A DNA stretch of 64,000 nt from NCBI GenBank assembly GCA_900318615.1, contig ONLK01000017.1, positions 1 through 64,000 of the forward strand, written 5' to 3'. This document shows, piece by piece, positions 49,799-59,280 of this stretch. This stretch comes from an uncultured Eubacteriales bacterium (GTDB lineage Bacteria; Bacillota; Clostridia; Lachnospirales; Lachnospiraceae). A model generated the notes under the pieces. It was not told where the DNA came from, did not search any database, and worked only from the letters and a program-made list of their open reading frames with translations. The translations under genes and the position numbers were made by a program. Every line of letters begins with the position of its first letter. Positions within the stretch are counted from its first letter, which is position 1.

Positions 49799-50812
49799 TC
49801 AGTTTCCGCGAACTTCCTGCCGCATGAAGCCCACGTAGGTAATCGTGAACATAACCAGTGTCAGCGCAAACAGTGCAATCAGATGCGGCCAGATTAAAAG
49901 CAGGCTCTGTCCGAGAGACAGATAGCTGCTCAGAATGCCCACCAGCTGTGCATAGGTAACCGCGTTCAGTGCACGGGTTGCCGGGTTCAGGATAGTGCTG
50001 ACGGCTTCCGAGTACAGGTAATACGGAGAAATACGGTTGATACCCTGCTGCAGCGTATAGTTCGGAAGTGTATTGACCGCCTGCTCATATTCATTATTGA
50101 TCGGATAGACAGCCCCTGCGATAAAGCTGGCGATCAGACTCATGAAAATGGCGAACAGAATCCAGATGGCAATGGATGCCAGCGCCGAAGTTGCACTGTG
50201 GCGGCTGTAGACTGAAAACAGCATCGACATTGCCAGCCAGAAGCTGATATACACAATCGTGTACAGAAAATAAATCAGCAGGCGGATAATTTCTTCACCG
50301 CCCGGGGCAATTCCAATAAACAGATAACCGACAGCGCCTGTCAGAATGCCGGATGCCAGGACCAGAATGGCAATCAGTGCCATCCCGGCCAGGAATTTCC
50401 CGATGATAACCGTATCGCGGTAAATTGGCTGCGCCAGAAGCCGGTTCAGCGTCCCGTCATTTCTTTCAGAATTAATCGCATCAAACCCGAGCATCAGTCC
50501 GATAAACGGTCCGATCAGTGCCATAAAGCTTGTATAAGAGGGAATAGAGTTGCCGCTCGTCGTATAGTATTTCAGGAAAATAAAATGACTGTCCGAGCTG
50601 ATCGCATCGCTGATGCCGTTGACGGCCCCGTAAATGCTGGCAATCGTCGCAACCATGATAATCATTATGATGATAATGATGCGGCGGCTCCGGAGATGAT
50701 CGGACATCTCCTTTTCAAAAAGAGCTCCGAGAGAGCTCCGGCGGCTTTCACGGTACGCTTTTTCATTGTTTTTGCTTTTCACTGCGGTTTTTGCCGTGTT
50801 TTGCACTGCCAT
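49799..50812 (-). CDS. ABC-2-type transporter permease
   Basis: The 337-residue protein has about six hydrophobic helices and the shape of an ABC-2 membrane subunit: a long cytosolic N-terminus, a first helix at RIIIIIMIIMVATIAS, and ERNDGTLNRLLAQPIYRDTVIIGKFLA, the conserved coupling region between the second and third helices. It overlaps the end of the ATPase gene by 50 bases, with GGAGGAGGTG inside that end. The substrate is unknown. Confidence 0.88.
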   Translation of the reverse strand: MAVQNTAKTAVKSKNNEKAYRESRRSSLGALFEKEMSDHLRSRRIIIIIMIIMVATIASIYGAVNGISDAISSDSHFIFLKYYTTSGNSIPSYTSFMALIGPFIGLMLGFDAINSERNDGTLNRLLAQPIYRDTVIIGKFLAGMALIAILVLASGILTGAVGYLFIGIAPGGEEIIRLLIYFLYTIVYISFWLAMSMLFSVYSRHSATSALASIAIWILFAIFMSLIASFIAGAVYPINNEYEQAVNTLPNYTLQQGINRISPYYLYSEAVSTILNPATRALNAVTYAQLVGILSSYLSLGQSLLLIWPHLIALFALTLVMFTITYVGFMRQEVRGN

Positions 50813-51773
50813 TGCTCTTCACCTCCTCCTCTTCCGCCTTTTTGAAATAACTCTCATAAATTTCATCGAGATCTCCGCCTTTCTGACGGAACTCGCTGAT
50901 CGCGTACCCGTTCGCTCCAAGAAAAGCGGTAAGGTCTTTGCGCAGATCCTTTTCGGATTCGATGGTGAGATAACCTTTTCTTTCCGAATTGATGCCGGTC
51001 ACACCCGGCAGGGTGCCGGCGAAGCTGACCAGCTTATCGTCCATCGGATCCGCCGAAAAGACCAGTTCATAATGATCCTTCACGGCTACCTGCTGCCCCA
51101 GCTCATCGATGGCTCCGCACGCGATCAGCTTACCGTCTACAAAAATGCCAACACGGTCGCAGATCTGCTGGATCTGATACAGCTGGTGGGAACTTACCAG
51201 AATCGTACGTCCGTCTTTGACCGCCAGATCGCGTATCAGTTTCAGGAACTCATTCATTGCTGCCGGATCCAGCCCCAGAGTAGGCTCATCCATGATAATA
51301 ACCTCCGGGTCTTTCATCAGCACATCGGCGATCCCCAGCCTCTGGCGCATACCTCTGGAATAGGTGCTTGTTTTTTTATCTGCCGCTTCTGTCATGCCGA
51401 CACGTTCCAGCAGCTCATCAATCCGTTTCCGGATTGTTTCTTCGTCCAGGCCGTTCAGGCGGCCGGTGAAGCGAAGATTTTCCCGTCCGGTCATGTCCGG
51501 ATAAAAGCCTACATTGTCAGGAAGATACCCGGTGATCTTCTTAACCTTCATTGAATTTCTTGTACAGTCAATCCCGTCGATGGAAGCTTTCCCGGCCGTC
51601 GGTTCCGTCAGGCCGAGAAGCATCAGAATCGTCGTTGTCTTGCCGGCTCCGTTGGGACCCAGCAGACCAAAGACTTCGCCTTTTTTCACGGACAGGTTCA
51701 GATGATTGACTGCGACCTTCTCTCCGTAGGCCCTGGAGAGATCACTGGTCTGAATCATCACTTCTCCTGTCAT
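50763..51773 (-). CDS. ABC transporter ATP-binding protein
   Basis: The 336-residue protein has Walker A GPNGAGKTT (about 36-44), the signature SRGMRQRLG, Walker B VIIMDEPTLGLDP and the switch histidine SSHQ. A C-terminal extension with a positively charged tail (KSNGSAKHGKNRSEKQKQ) overlaps the permease start. A second possible start is the ATG at 51758 behind AGGAG. It belongs with the permease and the NEW3 protein as one operon. Confidence 0.93.
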   Translation of the reverse strand: MTGEVMIQTSDLSRAYGEKVAVNHLNLSVKKGEVFGLLGPNGAGKTTTILMLLGLTEPTAGKASIDGIDCTRNSMKVKKITGYLPDNVGFYPDMTGRENLRFTGRLNGLDEETIRKRIDELLERVGMTEAADKKTSTYSRGMRQRLGIADVLMKDPEVIIMDEPTLGLDPAAMNEFLKLIRDLAVKDGRTILVSSHQLYQIQQICDRVGIFVDGKLIACGAIDELGQQVAVKDHYELVFSADPMDDKLVSFAGTLPGVTGINSERKGYLTIESEKDLRKDLTAFLGANGYAISEFRQKGGDLDEIYESYFKKAEEEEVKSNGSAKHGKNRSEKQKQ

Positions 51774-51775
51774 GA

Positions 51776-53026
51776 TTATCTTCTCCCGAATTTACGAATG
51801 ATAGCCGCCAGTCCTGCAATCAGCGCTGCAACGATGATAACGGCTACCACACCCCAGGTCGTATGGTTCTTTACGGAAACGCGAAGCGCAGCCGTCTCGG
51901 AAACCTGATCGTTGGAAACCGTAAGATCTGTCTCATAGTCACCGATGATCGCATTTTCAGCCGGGGTAATGTGCGCAACTACCTCCTGCGTAGCCCCCGG
52001 TTCCAGAGAATCGATCGTGTCATTGTCGTAGGTAATGTCCCAGTCTGTAGATCCTTTGCCGCCCAGAGAAAGATTCTGAAGAGCAATATTACCGGTATTG
52101 GTTACGTCCAGTGTAACATCCGTTGTCTCCCCGCCGTAAGCAGAAACGCTCAGGTTTCCGGTTGGAGTTGAGAAGGTAACCGCATAGCTTCCCGTAATCG
52201 TAACCGTCAGCGGCAGCTTCAGCGTTTCCGCCGGGGAAGCAGCTGTAACATTGATCTTGTAGTCACCGGCTTCTACATTTTCCGCCGGGTCAACGGCAAT
52301 TGAAATGCTTGTGCCGGAGCCTGCGTCAACAGGTACGGATGTGGTAGCCGTGGAAGCTCCGCTGGGTGTAAATGAAACATTCCATCCTTCCGGTGCGTCC
52401 GAGGAAAGTGCATATGTCTGCGAGGCAGATCCATTATTCTGCAATGTGGCATCAAAGGTGAACTTTGTGCCGCTGGCACCTTCCTGCTCCGCATATTTGG
52501 CTGTCAGCGTACTGTCGCTTACAGACTCTTCCTCCGATGAAACCCTGACTGTCAGTTTTGTTTCACTGTCCACATCATCGCCGGCCGCCTTCAGAGCAAA
52601 AGTATAGTCGCCATCCTTCGCATCATCCGGAACCGCCAGTGTATAGCTCAGCGTCGGGCTGTCCTCCTTGGTCTGTCCGGCATACACATGAACACTGGAT
52701 ACTTCATAAGAGCTATTCTTAAAATAGCCGGTCCATCCATCCGGAAGTTCATCCGCGGAAAGGGCTACATCCGCTTCTGAGGTTCCTGTATTTGTCAGAT
52801 AAAGAGAAAAGTTGGCCGTATCACCCGCTTTTACAGTAACGCCCGGATAATCCGTACTGAAGGTAATGACCCCGTCCTCTGCATCCTTCGCTGCGGCGGT
52901 CTCCTCCACCTTCTCCGTTGTGTCTTCCTCTGCCATCACTGCCGCAGTACTGCTCAGTGTAAGCATAGCTCCCGCTGCCAGCGCCGCTGCAATCGGGCAG
53001 GCACGGCCCATTTTGAATCTGAACAT
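51776..53026 (-). CDS. Exported NEW3-domain protein, membrane-anchored
   Basis: About 416 residues: a signal peptide (first 33), then several beta-sandwich repeats that fit the NEW3 (alpha-galactosidase-associated) domain, with recurring DVTLDVTNTGN-type phrases and FSLYLTNTGTSE, and a C-terminal hydrophobic helix followed by basic RKFGRR. It sits just 2 bases before the ABC ATPase. Such proteins are commonly encoded with ABC-2 transporters; the role (substrate binding or surface adhesion) is not established. I chose the ATG at 53026 over the GTG at 53035. Confidence 0.8.
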   Translation of the reverse strand: MFRFKMGRACPIAAALAAGAMLTLSSTAAVMAEEDTTEKVEETAAAKDAEDGVITFSTDYPGVTVKAGDTANFSLYLTNTGTSEADVALSADELPDGWTGYFKNSSYEVSSVHVYAGQTKEDSPTLSYTLAVPDDAKDGDYTFALKAAGDDVDSETKLTVRVSSEEESVSDSTLTAKYAEQEGASGTKFTFDATLQNNGSASQTYALSSDAPEGWNVSFTPSGASTATTSVPVDAGSGTSISIAVDPAENVEAGDYKINVTAASPAETLKLPLTVTITGSYAVTFSTPTGNLSVSAYGGETTDVTLDVTNTGNIALQNLSLGGKGSTDWDITYDNDTIDSLEPGATQEVVAHITPAENAIIGDYETDLTVSNDQVSETAALRVSVKNHTTWGVVAVIIVAALIAGLAAIIRKFGRR

Positions 53027-53142
53027 AATACGCACATCTCCTTCACTTTTATATAGTTAGTTAAAGAAAAACAATAAAATCATTAGTAAAATAATCCATC
53101 TTTGTGAAATTTCTGTGAAGATTGTAAGGATGATATGTGTAT

Positions 53143-55137
53143 TTATACAACGAACCGGTCCAGCGCCCCCAGAGTTCCGGGCAGCACCAGCAGAATTAGC
53201 AGTATCGCGCAGGAGGCACCCCGGGCGATGGTATGGCAGATCTGCCCGATCGCCGGGTTGGGAAAGGCAAATCCCAGTACAATCGTTGCAAGCACGATAA
53301 TCAGTCCGGATGTGAGAATGGTCCGGAAGGAAGAGGTATAGCTTTCCCGCAGCGCCGGCAGAATACCCAGACTCCGGCGGAACTCCCGATAATAGGCGGT
53401 AAAAACAATGGCATAGTCGATGGTCGCACCCATAAGAATAGACTGCACCATCAAAAGAGCCAGATAGTACATACTCATTCCCTGAAGATCCATGATGACC
53501 ATGGTCGCGTATACCGACGTCTGAATGAGAAGAACCAGAAGCAGGGGTACAAAAAACGAGCGAAACGTGAACAGAACCACAATGAATATGGAGATGGCGG
53601 TCATAAGTGTCATACGGCGCAGTTCAGCCGGGAACGTAACGGACATTTCCTGTGCCATCACCGTATTGCCAATCAGGTAATACTTGCCTTTCAGGTTTTC
53701 AGAACAAAGCCGGTCAAGCTCATCCAGAAAACCATACGCTTCCTCCCCCTCATCCGGAAGATCCGTGCTGACCACCATGAGCGAATGAGCACTTCCTGTC
53801 AGCTGATTTTTAAGAAGAACGGACATGGCCGACTGCAGCAGATGATGGATACTCAGTCCACCCTCCGGTGAAACATCTGAAATCACACTTACGACAGATT
53901 CATTCTGTTCAATCTCGCTCAGAATCCTGCCCATCCCTTTCTCATCTGTGTTTTCATAGAGCACGACCACCTGGTTCAGTTTCGGGAAAATTTCATCAAT
54001 AGAAGAAGGCTCCATCATGGTAAATGAAATGTCCGCTCCGCTTTTCAGAACCGCTGTAAATGCGAAAAGGCCGATAAAAACAGCCATCAGAATGTACCGG
54101 CCTTTGTACTCAAAATTGGAAAGCGATTTCGAGGGCGGTAGAATGATTTTCTTACCTGTTTTTACAATCAGGCTGTCACACCGGATAATCAGTTCGGGAA
54201 GGACTGTAAAAATGCAGACCATGGAAATTAAAACACCCTTGGCGAGTACAATGCCAATCTCACCGCCCAGCCTGAAACTCATAAAAATCAGAACCAGCAG
54301 TCCGACCACCGTTGTAAGAGCACTGGAAACGATGGATGACATGGACAAAGATACGGCCCGGGCCATAGCACACTCGCAATGCCGGATGCGCTCCTGTCTG
54401 TTCATGGTACTCTCCTGTCCGGTCCGGACAAGTTCCTGGCGATAACGGCTCATCAGTATAACGGAATAATCCATGGACAGTACCATCTGCAGCAATGCCG
54501 CAATCGAAAAAGTCGTATCCGATATTTTTCCGAGGAATATATTCGTGCCCATATTGATCAGGATTGCAAACCCGATCGCAATGACAAACAGGAAGGGCTC
54601 CACGTACGAAGAACTCATAAAAATCAGGATGGCCAGAATGATCATCAAGGCGACAGCGATGATCCACCAGGGAATTTTTCCGCTGCTGGTATCATCATCG
54701 GCATAGACCATTCCGTACTCACTGAACTCTGCCTCCAATGTCCTTTCGATTTCCTTTTCGCCCTCAGAGCCGTAGTCGCAGTCCATGGTCAGCGTATAAA
54801 GGCTGTATCCGTCCTTTTCCCCATGCTCATCCGTGCTGTGCGACACACGGGTCACATGGCGGATCTTTCCCAGTCCTTCTGCAATTTCATTCTTTTTTTC
54901 CTCCGGAACATGATCGAACATGACGCGGATGGTGCTGCCCAGCGAAAGGTTCTGAAATTCATCCTTTATGATGTCAACACCCTGCTTCATCCGGGAACTT
55001 TCCGGAAGATATACCGTCATATCCGTATTTATGGGTACGCGGAACATCAGCAGCGTACATACAAGTGCCGCTGTCAGAGTAACCAGAAAAAGCATTCTTC
55101 GGTAACGTGTGATAACCAGAGCTATTTTATCTTTCAT
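53143..55137 (-). CDS. MMPL/RND-family transporter
   Basis: The 664-residue protein has the RND layout: a first helix, an extracellular loop with NTDMTVYLP, then six-helix bundles. The region QMVLSMDYSVILMSRYRQEL is the typical helix with the proton-relay Asp-Tyr, and the second half has MGATIDYAIVFTAYYREF. Members export lipids or drugs; the substrate here is unknown. Its start has GAAAGG before ATG. Spacing to its neighbours suggests a separate unit. Confidence 0.88.
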   Translation of the reverse strand: MKDKIALVITRYRRMLFLVTLTAALVCTLLMFRVPINTDMTVYLPESSRMKQGVDIIKDEFQNLSLGSTIRVMFDHVPEEKKNEIAEGLGKIRHVTRVSHSTDEHGEKDGYSLYTLTMDCDYGSEGEKEIERTLEAEFSEYGMVYADDDTSSGKIPWWIIAVALMIILAILIFMSSSYVEPFLFVIAIGFAILINMGTNIFLGKISDTTFSIAALLQMVLSMDYSVILMSRYRQELVRTGQESTMNRQERIRHCECAMARAVSLSMSSIVSSALTTVVGLLVLIFMSFRLGGEIGIVLAKGVLISMVCIFTVLPELIIRCDSLIVKTGKKIILPPSKSLSNFEYKGRYILMAVFIGLFAFTAVLKSGADISFTMMEPSSIDEIFPKLNQVVVLYENTDEKGMGRILSEIEQNESVVSVISDVSPEGGLSIHHLLQSAMSVLLKNQLTGSAHSLMVVSTDLPDEGEEAYGFLDELDRLCSENLKGKYYLIGNTVMAQEMSVTFPAELRRMTLMTAISIFIVVLFTFRSFFVPLLLVLLIQTSVYATMVIMDLQGMSMYYLALLMVQSILMGATIDYAIVFTAYYREFRRSLGILPALRESYTSSFRTILTSGLIIVLATIVLGFAFPNPAIGQICHTIARGASCAILLILLVLPGTLGALDRFVV

Positions 55138-55303
55138 CAGGCAGCCTTTCTTTCAAGCAGATAACACATAGTCTATAACGAAAGTTTATAACAACATCCG
55201 ATGCCATGCAATAGAAGGCTGATCCTTCATGTACCCGTGCCGGGGACTGTAAAGTGTCTGAGGCAGTCTGCCTTCGCAGGGCAGGACCGGCTTTTTTATA
55301 TGC

Positions 55304-55334
55304 AAAAGGGGGCAGGCCGAAGCCTGTCCCCTTC
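55304..55334 (-). terminator. Terminator of the LTA-synthase-like gene
   Basis: GGGGACAGGC pairs with GCCTGCCCCC around a TTCG tetraloop and is followed on the minus strand by TTTTGCATAT. It lies 43 bases past the stop. Confidence 0.85.
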
Positions 55335-55377
55335 CTCATTCCTGTTTTGTTTATGTTTCAAAGCCGGGTGGTTCTTC

Positions 55378-57489
55378 TCACTGCCCGGCTGCAGTTTCTG
55401 CTTCCGTCTCACCTTCCGTATCCAGGTAGGGGAAGAACACGCTGCTCTTGTTATCCTCATCGAACATACCGTTATACTCCAGATCGTTATATTTTTCGAT
55501 CCAGCCGGCCGCCTCGCCGGTTGCGGAATCGGTATGCGCAAAGCTGCCGTTCGCATCCATATAACCGCGGGAGTTGATCGCCGGGACCGCCTCCATCATA
55601 TCGGCAAGGAACTGGTTGTATGGCGGAAGATCGATGTTTGCATCCTCCAGAGCCATGGTAGAAAGATAGTTCAAAGAAGTCCGGTCGATCGTCTTTTCCT
55701 CCGTGTCATAGTTGTGCCAGATAAAGAACGGTACGGAGAACAGATCCTCCAGACCTGCCAGTGTCAGTCCGGATGTTCCTTTCCCGTTCAGACTTCTGAA
55801 GAAACCATTGTCCAGGGACGGATAATGATCTCCGAAAAAGATAATCTCTACCGGTTTGTCAACGCTGCTGAAATAATTGATCAGTGTTTCCACTGCGGAA
55901 TCCGTTGCATGAATGCAGGACAGATACTGGTCGGCATCCGGATAATAGCCTCCCTGATAATGAACCGTGTTCGTAAAGTTATCGTACGTATCCTTATAGC
56001 CGCCATGGTTCTGCATTGTGATTCCCATGATAAACAAGGGGGTGTCCGGATCGTTTTCCATGTTTTCCTTATACTTGTCGATGAGCTTCTCGAACATTTC
56101 CTCATCGGTAATGTACTCACGAAGGATCTTTGTTCCGTCGAAAATACTGCCGGTTCCCTCGCCATCGTAGAAATACATCTCATCGAAGCCAAGGCGCGGA
56201 TAAACCGTATTTCTTCTCCATCCGGTTGAATAATACGGATGCATGGCAATCGCCTTATATCCTTCATTCTTCAGGGTAGATACAATGGAGGAAGGCTGCT
56301 GATCCAGGTACTGTTCGTACACAACGGATCCGGACGGCAGGAAGGCCATGGAATTGCCCGTCATGTACTCCCATTCGGAGTTTGGCGTTTTTGCACCGAA
56401 AACAGATGAAAGTGCAAAGCCCCTGGTTGTATTTTCCTGAAGTGAATCGATAAACGGAGTCACTTCAATATTGGTATTCAGATCACCGATCTTACGGAAA
56501 TCCGCAAACGATTCATCCATAATCGTTATGATTGTCGGCTGAACTTTTCCGGAGTTCACTTCCTGTGCCAGACGTTTCTGCCTGTCCCTGGCACTTCCGG
56601 CGGATGATGTATCGGAGCCGCTCCTGCTTTCCGTCTCTTTCTTTGTTTCGGTTTCAGCAGAAGTGCTGTACTCATCTTCCAGCTGACGAATTGCGTCCGT
56701 TGAATAATTCACCGGCGGATCAATTTTGCTGTCCTGATAATTCAGCACAAAGTTCAGAATAAAGCCGTTGACGCGGGTACCTTTGGTCTCCCATGTCTGG
56801 GTAGCCAGGCCGAAGGCGTGATGCTGCAAATAATTTGAACAATAAAGCATAAGCACAACGGCGGCGGCACGCAGGACAACGTGGCGCACCCACTTACGGC
56901 CAAATCCTATTCTGAACTTCCAGACCATCATGACCGCCAGTATGGACATCATTAAAACAAGTGCACCCCGATCATGCAGGCTGAACTTATACTCTTTGGC
57001 CACCTTCAGGCCGGTGCCGATTGTCTGGATATCGGAAAACTGTACCTCATTTCCTCTGAACTGATAAACAAAGTAATCAACAAATCCCGCCAGAAGGAAA
57101 ATGCCATGGCTGATGATCCACGCCCAGCGAACCGAGGCAGCGATCGCAAGTACAAGCAGATAGATGACAGCTGCGCACAAATAATTCAGATGCCATATAT
57201 GCTGTTTTGTACGAACAAAATCCTCCGGTTCCAGAATGGTATACTGAATACAGAAAATAGAAAAGACCGGTCCCAGAACATAAAGAACCACGGTCCAGAT
57301 CCACGGCCAGGCTCCTTTGCTGCTGATTTCAAGCTTTACACTCAGTATCAGATACAGCAGCCCTGCAAAAAGAATAAAATAATACCATGGATAATGCGTA
57401 GTAATCAGCATGGCGGCTGCAACCGCGACCAGAATAATAAAGGCGTTCAGCTGTTTCCGGTTTAGTTTTTTAATAAATTCACCTTTCAT
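55378..57489 (-). CDS. LTA-synthase-family sulfatase
   Basis: The 703-residue protein has five N-terminal helices (about 15-190), an extracellular linker of low complexity, and an alkaline-phosphatase/sulfatase-fold domain starting at QPTIITIMDESFADF. The nucleophile is probably in KTPNSEWEYMTGN. Conserved FFGDHYPSL supplies metal ligands. Lipoteichoic acid synthases polymerise glycerol-phosphate from phosphatidylglycerol. The serine- and glutamate-rich insert (about 270-310) is unusual. A promoter lies about 150 bases upstream. Confidence 0.85.
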   Translation of the reverse strand: MKGEFIKKLNRKQLNAFIILVAVAAAMLITTHYPWYYFILFAGLLYLILSVKLEISSKGAWPWIWTVVLYVLGPVFSIFCIQYTILEPEDFVRTKQHIWHLNYLCAAVIYLLVLAIAASVRWAWIISHGIFLLAGFVDYFVYQFRGNEVQFSDIQTIGTGLKVAKEYKFSLHDRGALVLMMSILAVMMVWKFRIGFGRKWVRHVVLRAAAVVLMLYCSNYLQHHAFGLATQTWETKGTRVNGFILNFVLNYQDSKIDPPVNYSTDAIRQLEDEYSTSAETETKKETESRSGSDTSSAGSARDRQKRLAQEVNSGKVQPTIITIMDESFADFRKIGDLNTNIEVTPFIDSLQENTTRGFALSSVFGAKTPNSEWEYMTGNSMAFLPSGSVVYEQYLDQQPSSIVSTLKNEGYKAIAMHPYYSTGWRRNTVYPRLGFDEMYFYDGEGTGSIFDGTKILREYITDEEMFEKLIDKYKENMENDPDTPLFIMGITMQNHGGYKDTYDNFTNTVHYQGGYYPDADQYLSCIHATDSAVETLINYFSSVDKPVEIIFFGDHYPSLDNGFFRSLNGKGTSGLTLAGLEDLFSVPFFIWHNYDTEEKTIDRTSLNYLSTMALEDANIDLPPYNQFLADMMEAVPAINSRGYMDANGSFAHTDSATGEAAGWIEKYNDLEYNGMFDEDNKSSVFFPYLDTEGETEAETAAGQ

Positions 57490-57640
57490 TTTTTAATGCT
57501 TCCTTTTGTGGCTTCCCCGGCGGACTCCGGCGTATGCTTCCGGGCGGTCCGGCTACCTTGATTTTTCAGTGCCTCTTCCCATGTTTGATTTTCGCAGCAG
57601 AACACTTTACACTGCTAAATCAAAATCACGGCAAGTAGTG

Positions 57641-57669
57641 ATTATAATGTTAAATGTGTGTAAATTCAA
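57641..57669 (-). promoter_or_regulatory. Promoter of the LTA-synthase-like gene
   Basis: TTGAAT (57664-57669) and TATAAT (57641-57646) are 17 bases apart on the minus strand, about 150 bases before the ATG, with no reading frame in between. Confidence 0.75.
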
Positions 57670-57701
57670 GGCAAAAACCACATGTCGGGAAAAAATAAGA
57701 T

Positions 57702-57738
57702 AAAAAAAAGAAATCCCGCCCTGTCCGGGAGGATTCCT
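57702..57738 (-). terminator. Terminator of the macro-NADAR gene
   Basis: On the minus strand GGAATCC and GGATTTC-type arms enclose CCCG/CGGG pairs and are followed by a run of eight Ts. The pairing has a bulge, but the T-run is strong. About 100 bases of featureless spacer (57739-57848) separate it from the stop. Confidence 0.7.
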
Positions 57739-57848
57739 TTTTCTCTATGGTGTGGTAAGGGCGGCAAAAAATCCGTTGCCACCCATTCGTGATTACGCGT
57801 GGCTTCGCGGCTCCTTAACCTGTGATGCCTTTCCATCCTGTCCGTGCA

Positions 57849-59009
57849 TCATTCTTCGTACATCGCCTCCAGAGCGCTGCGAACCTGCATCAGAGACTCT
57901 CCCAGAAGGTTTTTCCCTCTCCACTGGGAAGGATCTGCTTCTCTGGCCTCCTTCTCTGACATTCCGATCCCATACTCGGAATTGTATGGGCTGGCTTCCA
58001 CTATTTCGCGGGATCCTGTTCCCAGGAGTACCTCCTCCAGTTCCGGATTCTGAGAGAATTTTGCGTAGTTCGCGTCAAACAGGATTTCAATACGAGCCTT
58101 ATCCCAGGTACTCTGAATGAAACCGGACACCTCACGGCCAAGTGCCTTGCATTCCTCCGGATTCCTCTCATTCATGATCTGAGCATACCGGTAAAGATCC
58201 TTAAACAAAAGGGCTTTCTTTGCCATCATGTACTGTGTAACGCTCCCGTACACAATACCCTCCACCACAAAGGACACCTCAAAACGGGAAGAAAACTCAC
58301 CATACGTATCTTCGGCATGCCAGAAAAAGACAGGCTTCTCTTCCTTTTCTCCTTCGGCTTCAGCACCGGAACCTTTCTTATCCTTACCCTTCCTGACTTT
58401 GACATCCTTGTTTTTTTTCTTCGTCCCTTTTGATTTTCCGGTCTGACTTTCTTCTTCATAACTTCTGGCAATAATTTCATCCAGTGACATCGGTTTTTCC
58501 GAGAGAATCTTTTCTCCCATCGCCGCCATCTCACCGTCGATTACAGAAAAAAATACATCCAGTCTGTAATCCGGATTCTCGTTTTCATCGTCACGAATGG
58601 CAGCCAGACCTATTCTCCAGGCTTCTTCCCTGGGATAGCCCAGAATGCCGGATGCAACTACCGGGAAAGCAATGGAATGAACACTGTTCTTCCGTGCCAG
58701 CTTCAGGGCTTCCCGATAGCAGGAATAAAGGAGCTGCGGTTCTCCGTGTTTTCCGTCAATGTACGTCGGGCCAACCGCATGAATAACGTAAACCGCATTC
58801 AGATTAAATGCTTCGGTAATCACGGCCTTGCCGGCATCGCAGTGTCCGTACTTTTTGCAGGCCTTTTTCATCATTTCCTGCCCCGCAGCTCTGAATATAG
58901 CGCCGCTGACGCTGTCGTCCGGCTCAAGCCTTTCGTTCGCCGCATTTACTATACAATCCGCAGAGATTCTGGTAATATCAATCTCTTTAACTTCGATTTT
59001 ACCGTTCAT
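57849..59009 (-). CDS. Macro domain-NADAR fusion protein
   Basis: The 386-residue protein has a macro domain (1-175; IVNAANERLEPDDSVSGAIFRAAG and GILGYPREEAW, the ADP-ribose-binding loops). A lysine-rich linker (about 190-235) follows, then a NADAR (YbiA-like, DUF1768) domain with FSSRFEVSF, YGSVTQYMMAKKALLF and QSTWDKARIEILFDANYAKF, ending in NLLGESLMQVR. Macro domains remove ADP-ribose from protein or DNA, and NADAR enzymes cleave guanine-linked ADP-ribose. The fusion suggests reversal of ADP-ribosylation. No DarT toxin is nearby in the window. The start is 9 bases behind GGAGG. Confidence 0.88.
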   Translation of the reverse strand: MNGKIEVKEIDITRISADCIVNAANERLEPDDSVSGAIFRAAGQEMMKKACKKYGHCDAGKAVITEAFNLNAVYVIHAVGPTYIDGKHGEPQLLYSCYREALKLARKNSVHSIAFPVVASGILGYPREEAWRIGLAAIRDDENENPDYRLDVFFSVIDGEMAAMGEKILSEKPMSLDEIIARSYEEESQTGKSKGTKKKNKDVKVRKGKDKKGSGAEAEGEKEEKPVFFWHAEDTYGEFSSRFEVSFVVEGIVYGSVTQYMMAKKALLFKDLYRYAQIMNERNPEECKALGREVSGFIQSTWDKARIEILFDANYAKFSQNPELEEVLLGTGSREIVEASPYNSEYGIGMSEKEAREADPSQWRGKNLLGESLMQVRSALEAMYEE

Positions 59010-59042
59010 GGCCGAATACCTCCGAATCGATCAGTCAGTCCA

Positions 59043-59150
59043 TCATTTGTTTTTCTTCTTCGCATTCTTACGCTCAAGAGCTGCAAGCTGCTGCGCAATC
59101 TTCTTCTCCTGTGCACTCTTCTGGCTTTTCTTCGGGCCTAATTTGCTCAT
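59043..59150 (-). CDS. Basic 35-residue protein upstream of macro-NADAR
   Basis: The small frame reads MSKLGPKKSQKSAQEKK and ends in ALERKNAKKKNK, very rich in lysine and with a helix-like middle. AGAGGT lies before the ATG. It ends 33 bases before the macro-NADAR start, so the two share an mRNA. Small lysine-rich proteins of this type are common in Lachnospiraceae genomes; function is unknown. Confidence 0.6.
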   Translation of the reverse strand: MSKLGPKKSQKSAQEKKIAQQLAALERKNAKKKNK

Positions 59151-59280
59151 CTGTTCTACCTCTTTCTATTTAACTATACTATTTCTGCACCATTTTCATG
59201 ATAGCATCATTAAACTTCATTTTCAACAAAGTGAAAATGGTTTTCAGGAAGATTCACGGCTGTCCGGACAGGCGGACATC

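Noticed and set aside
55138..55300. Possible small RNA or riboswitch before the MMPL gene
   Set aside because: I could see a few weak palindromes but no convincing promoter-terminator pair or known motif.
57849..59009. DarTG or DarT2-NADAR toxin-antitoxin pair
   Set aside because: No DarT-like ADP-ribosyltransferase is adjacent; the 35-residue neighbour is far too small to be one.
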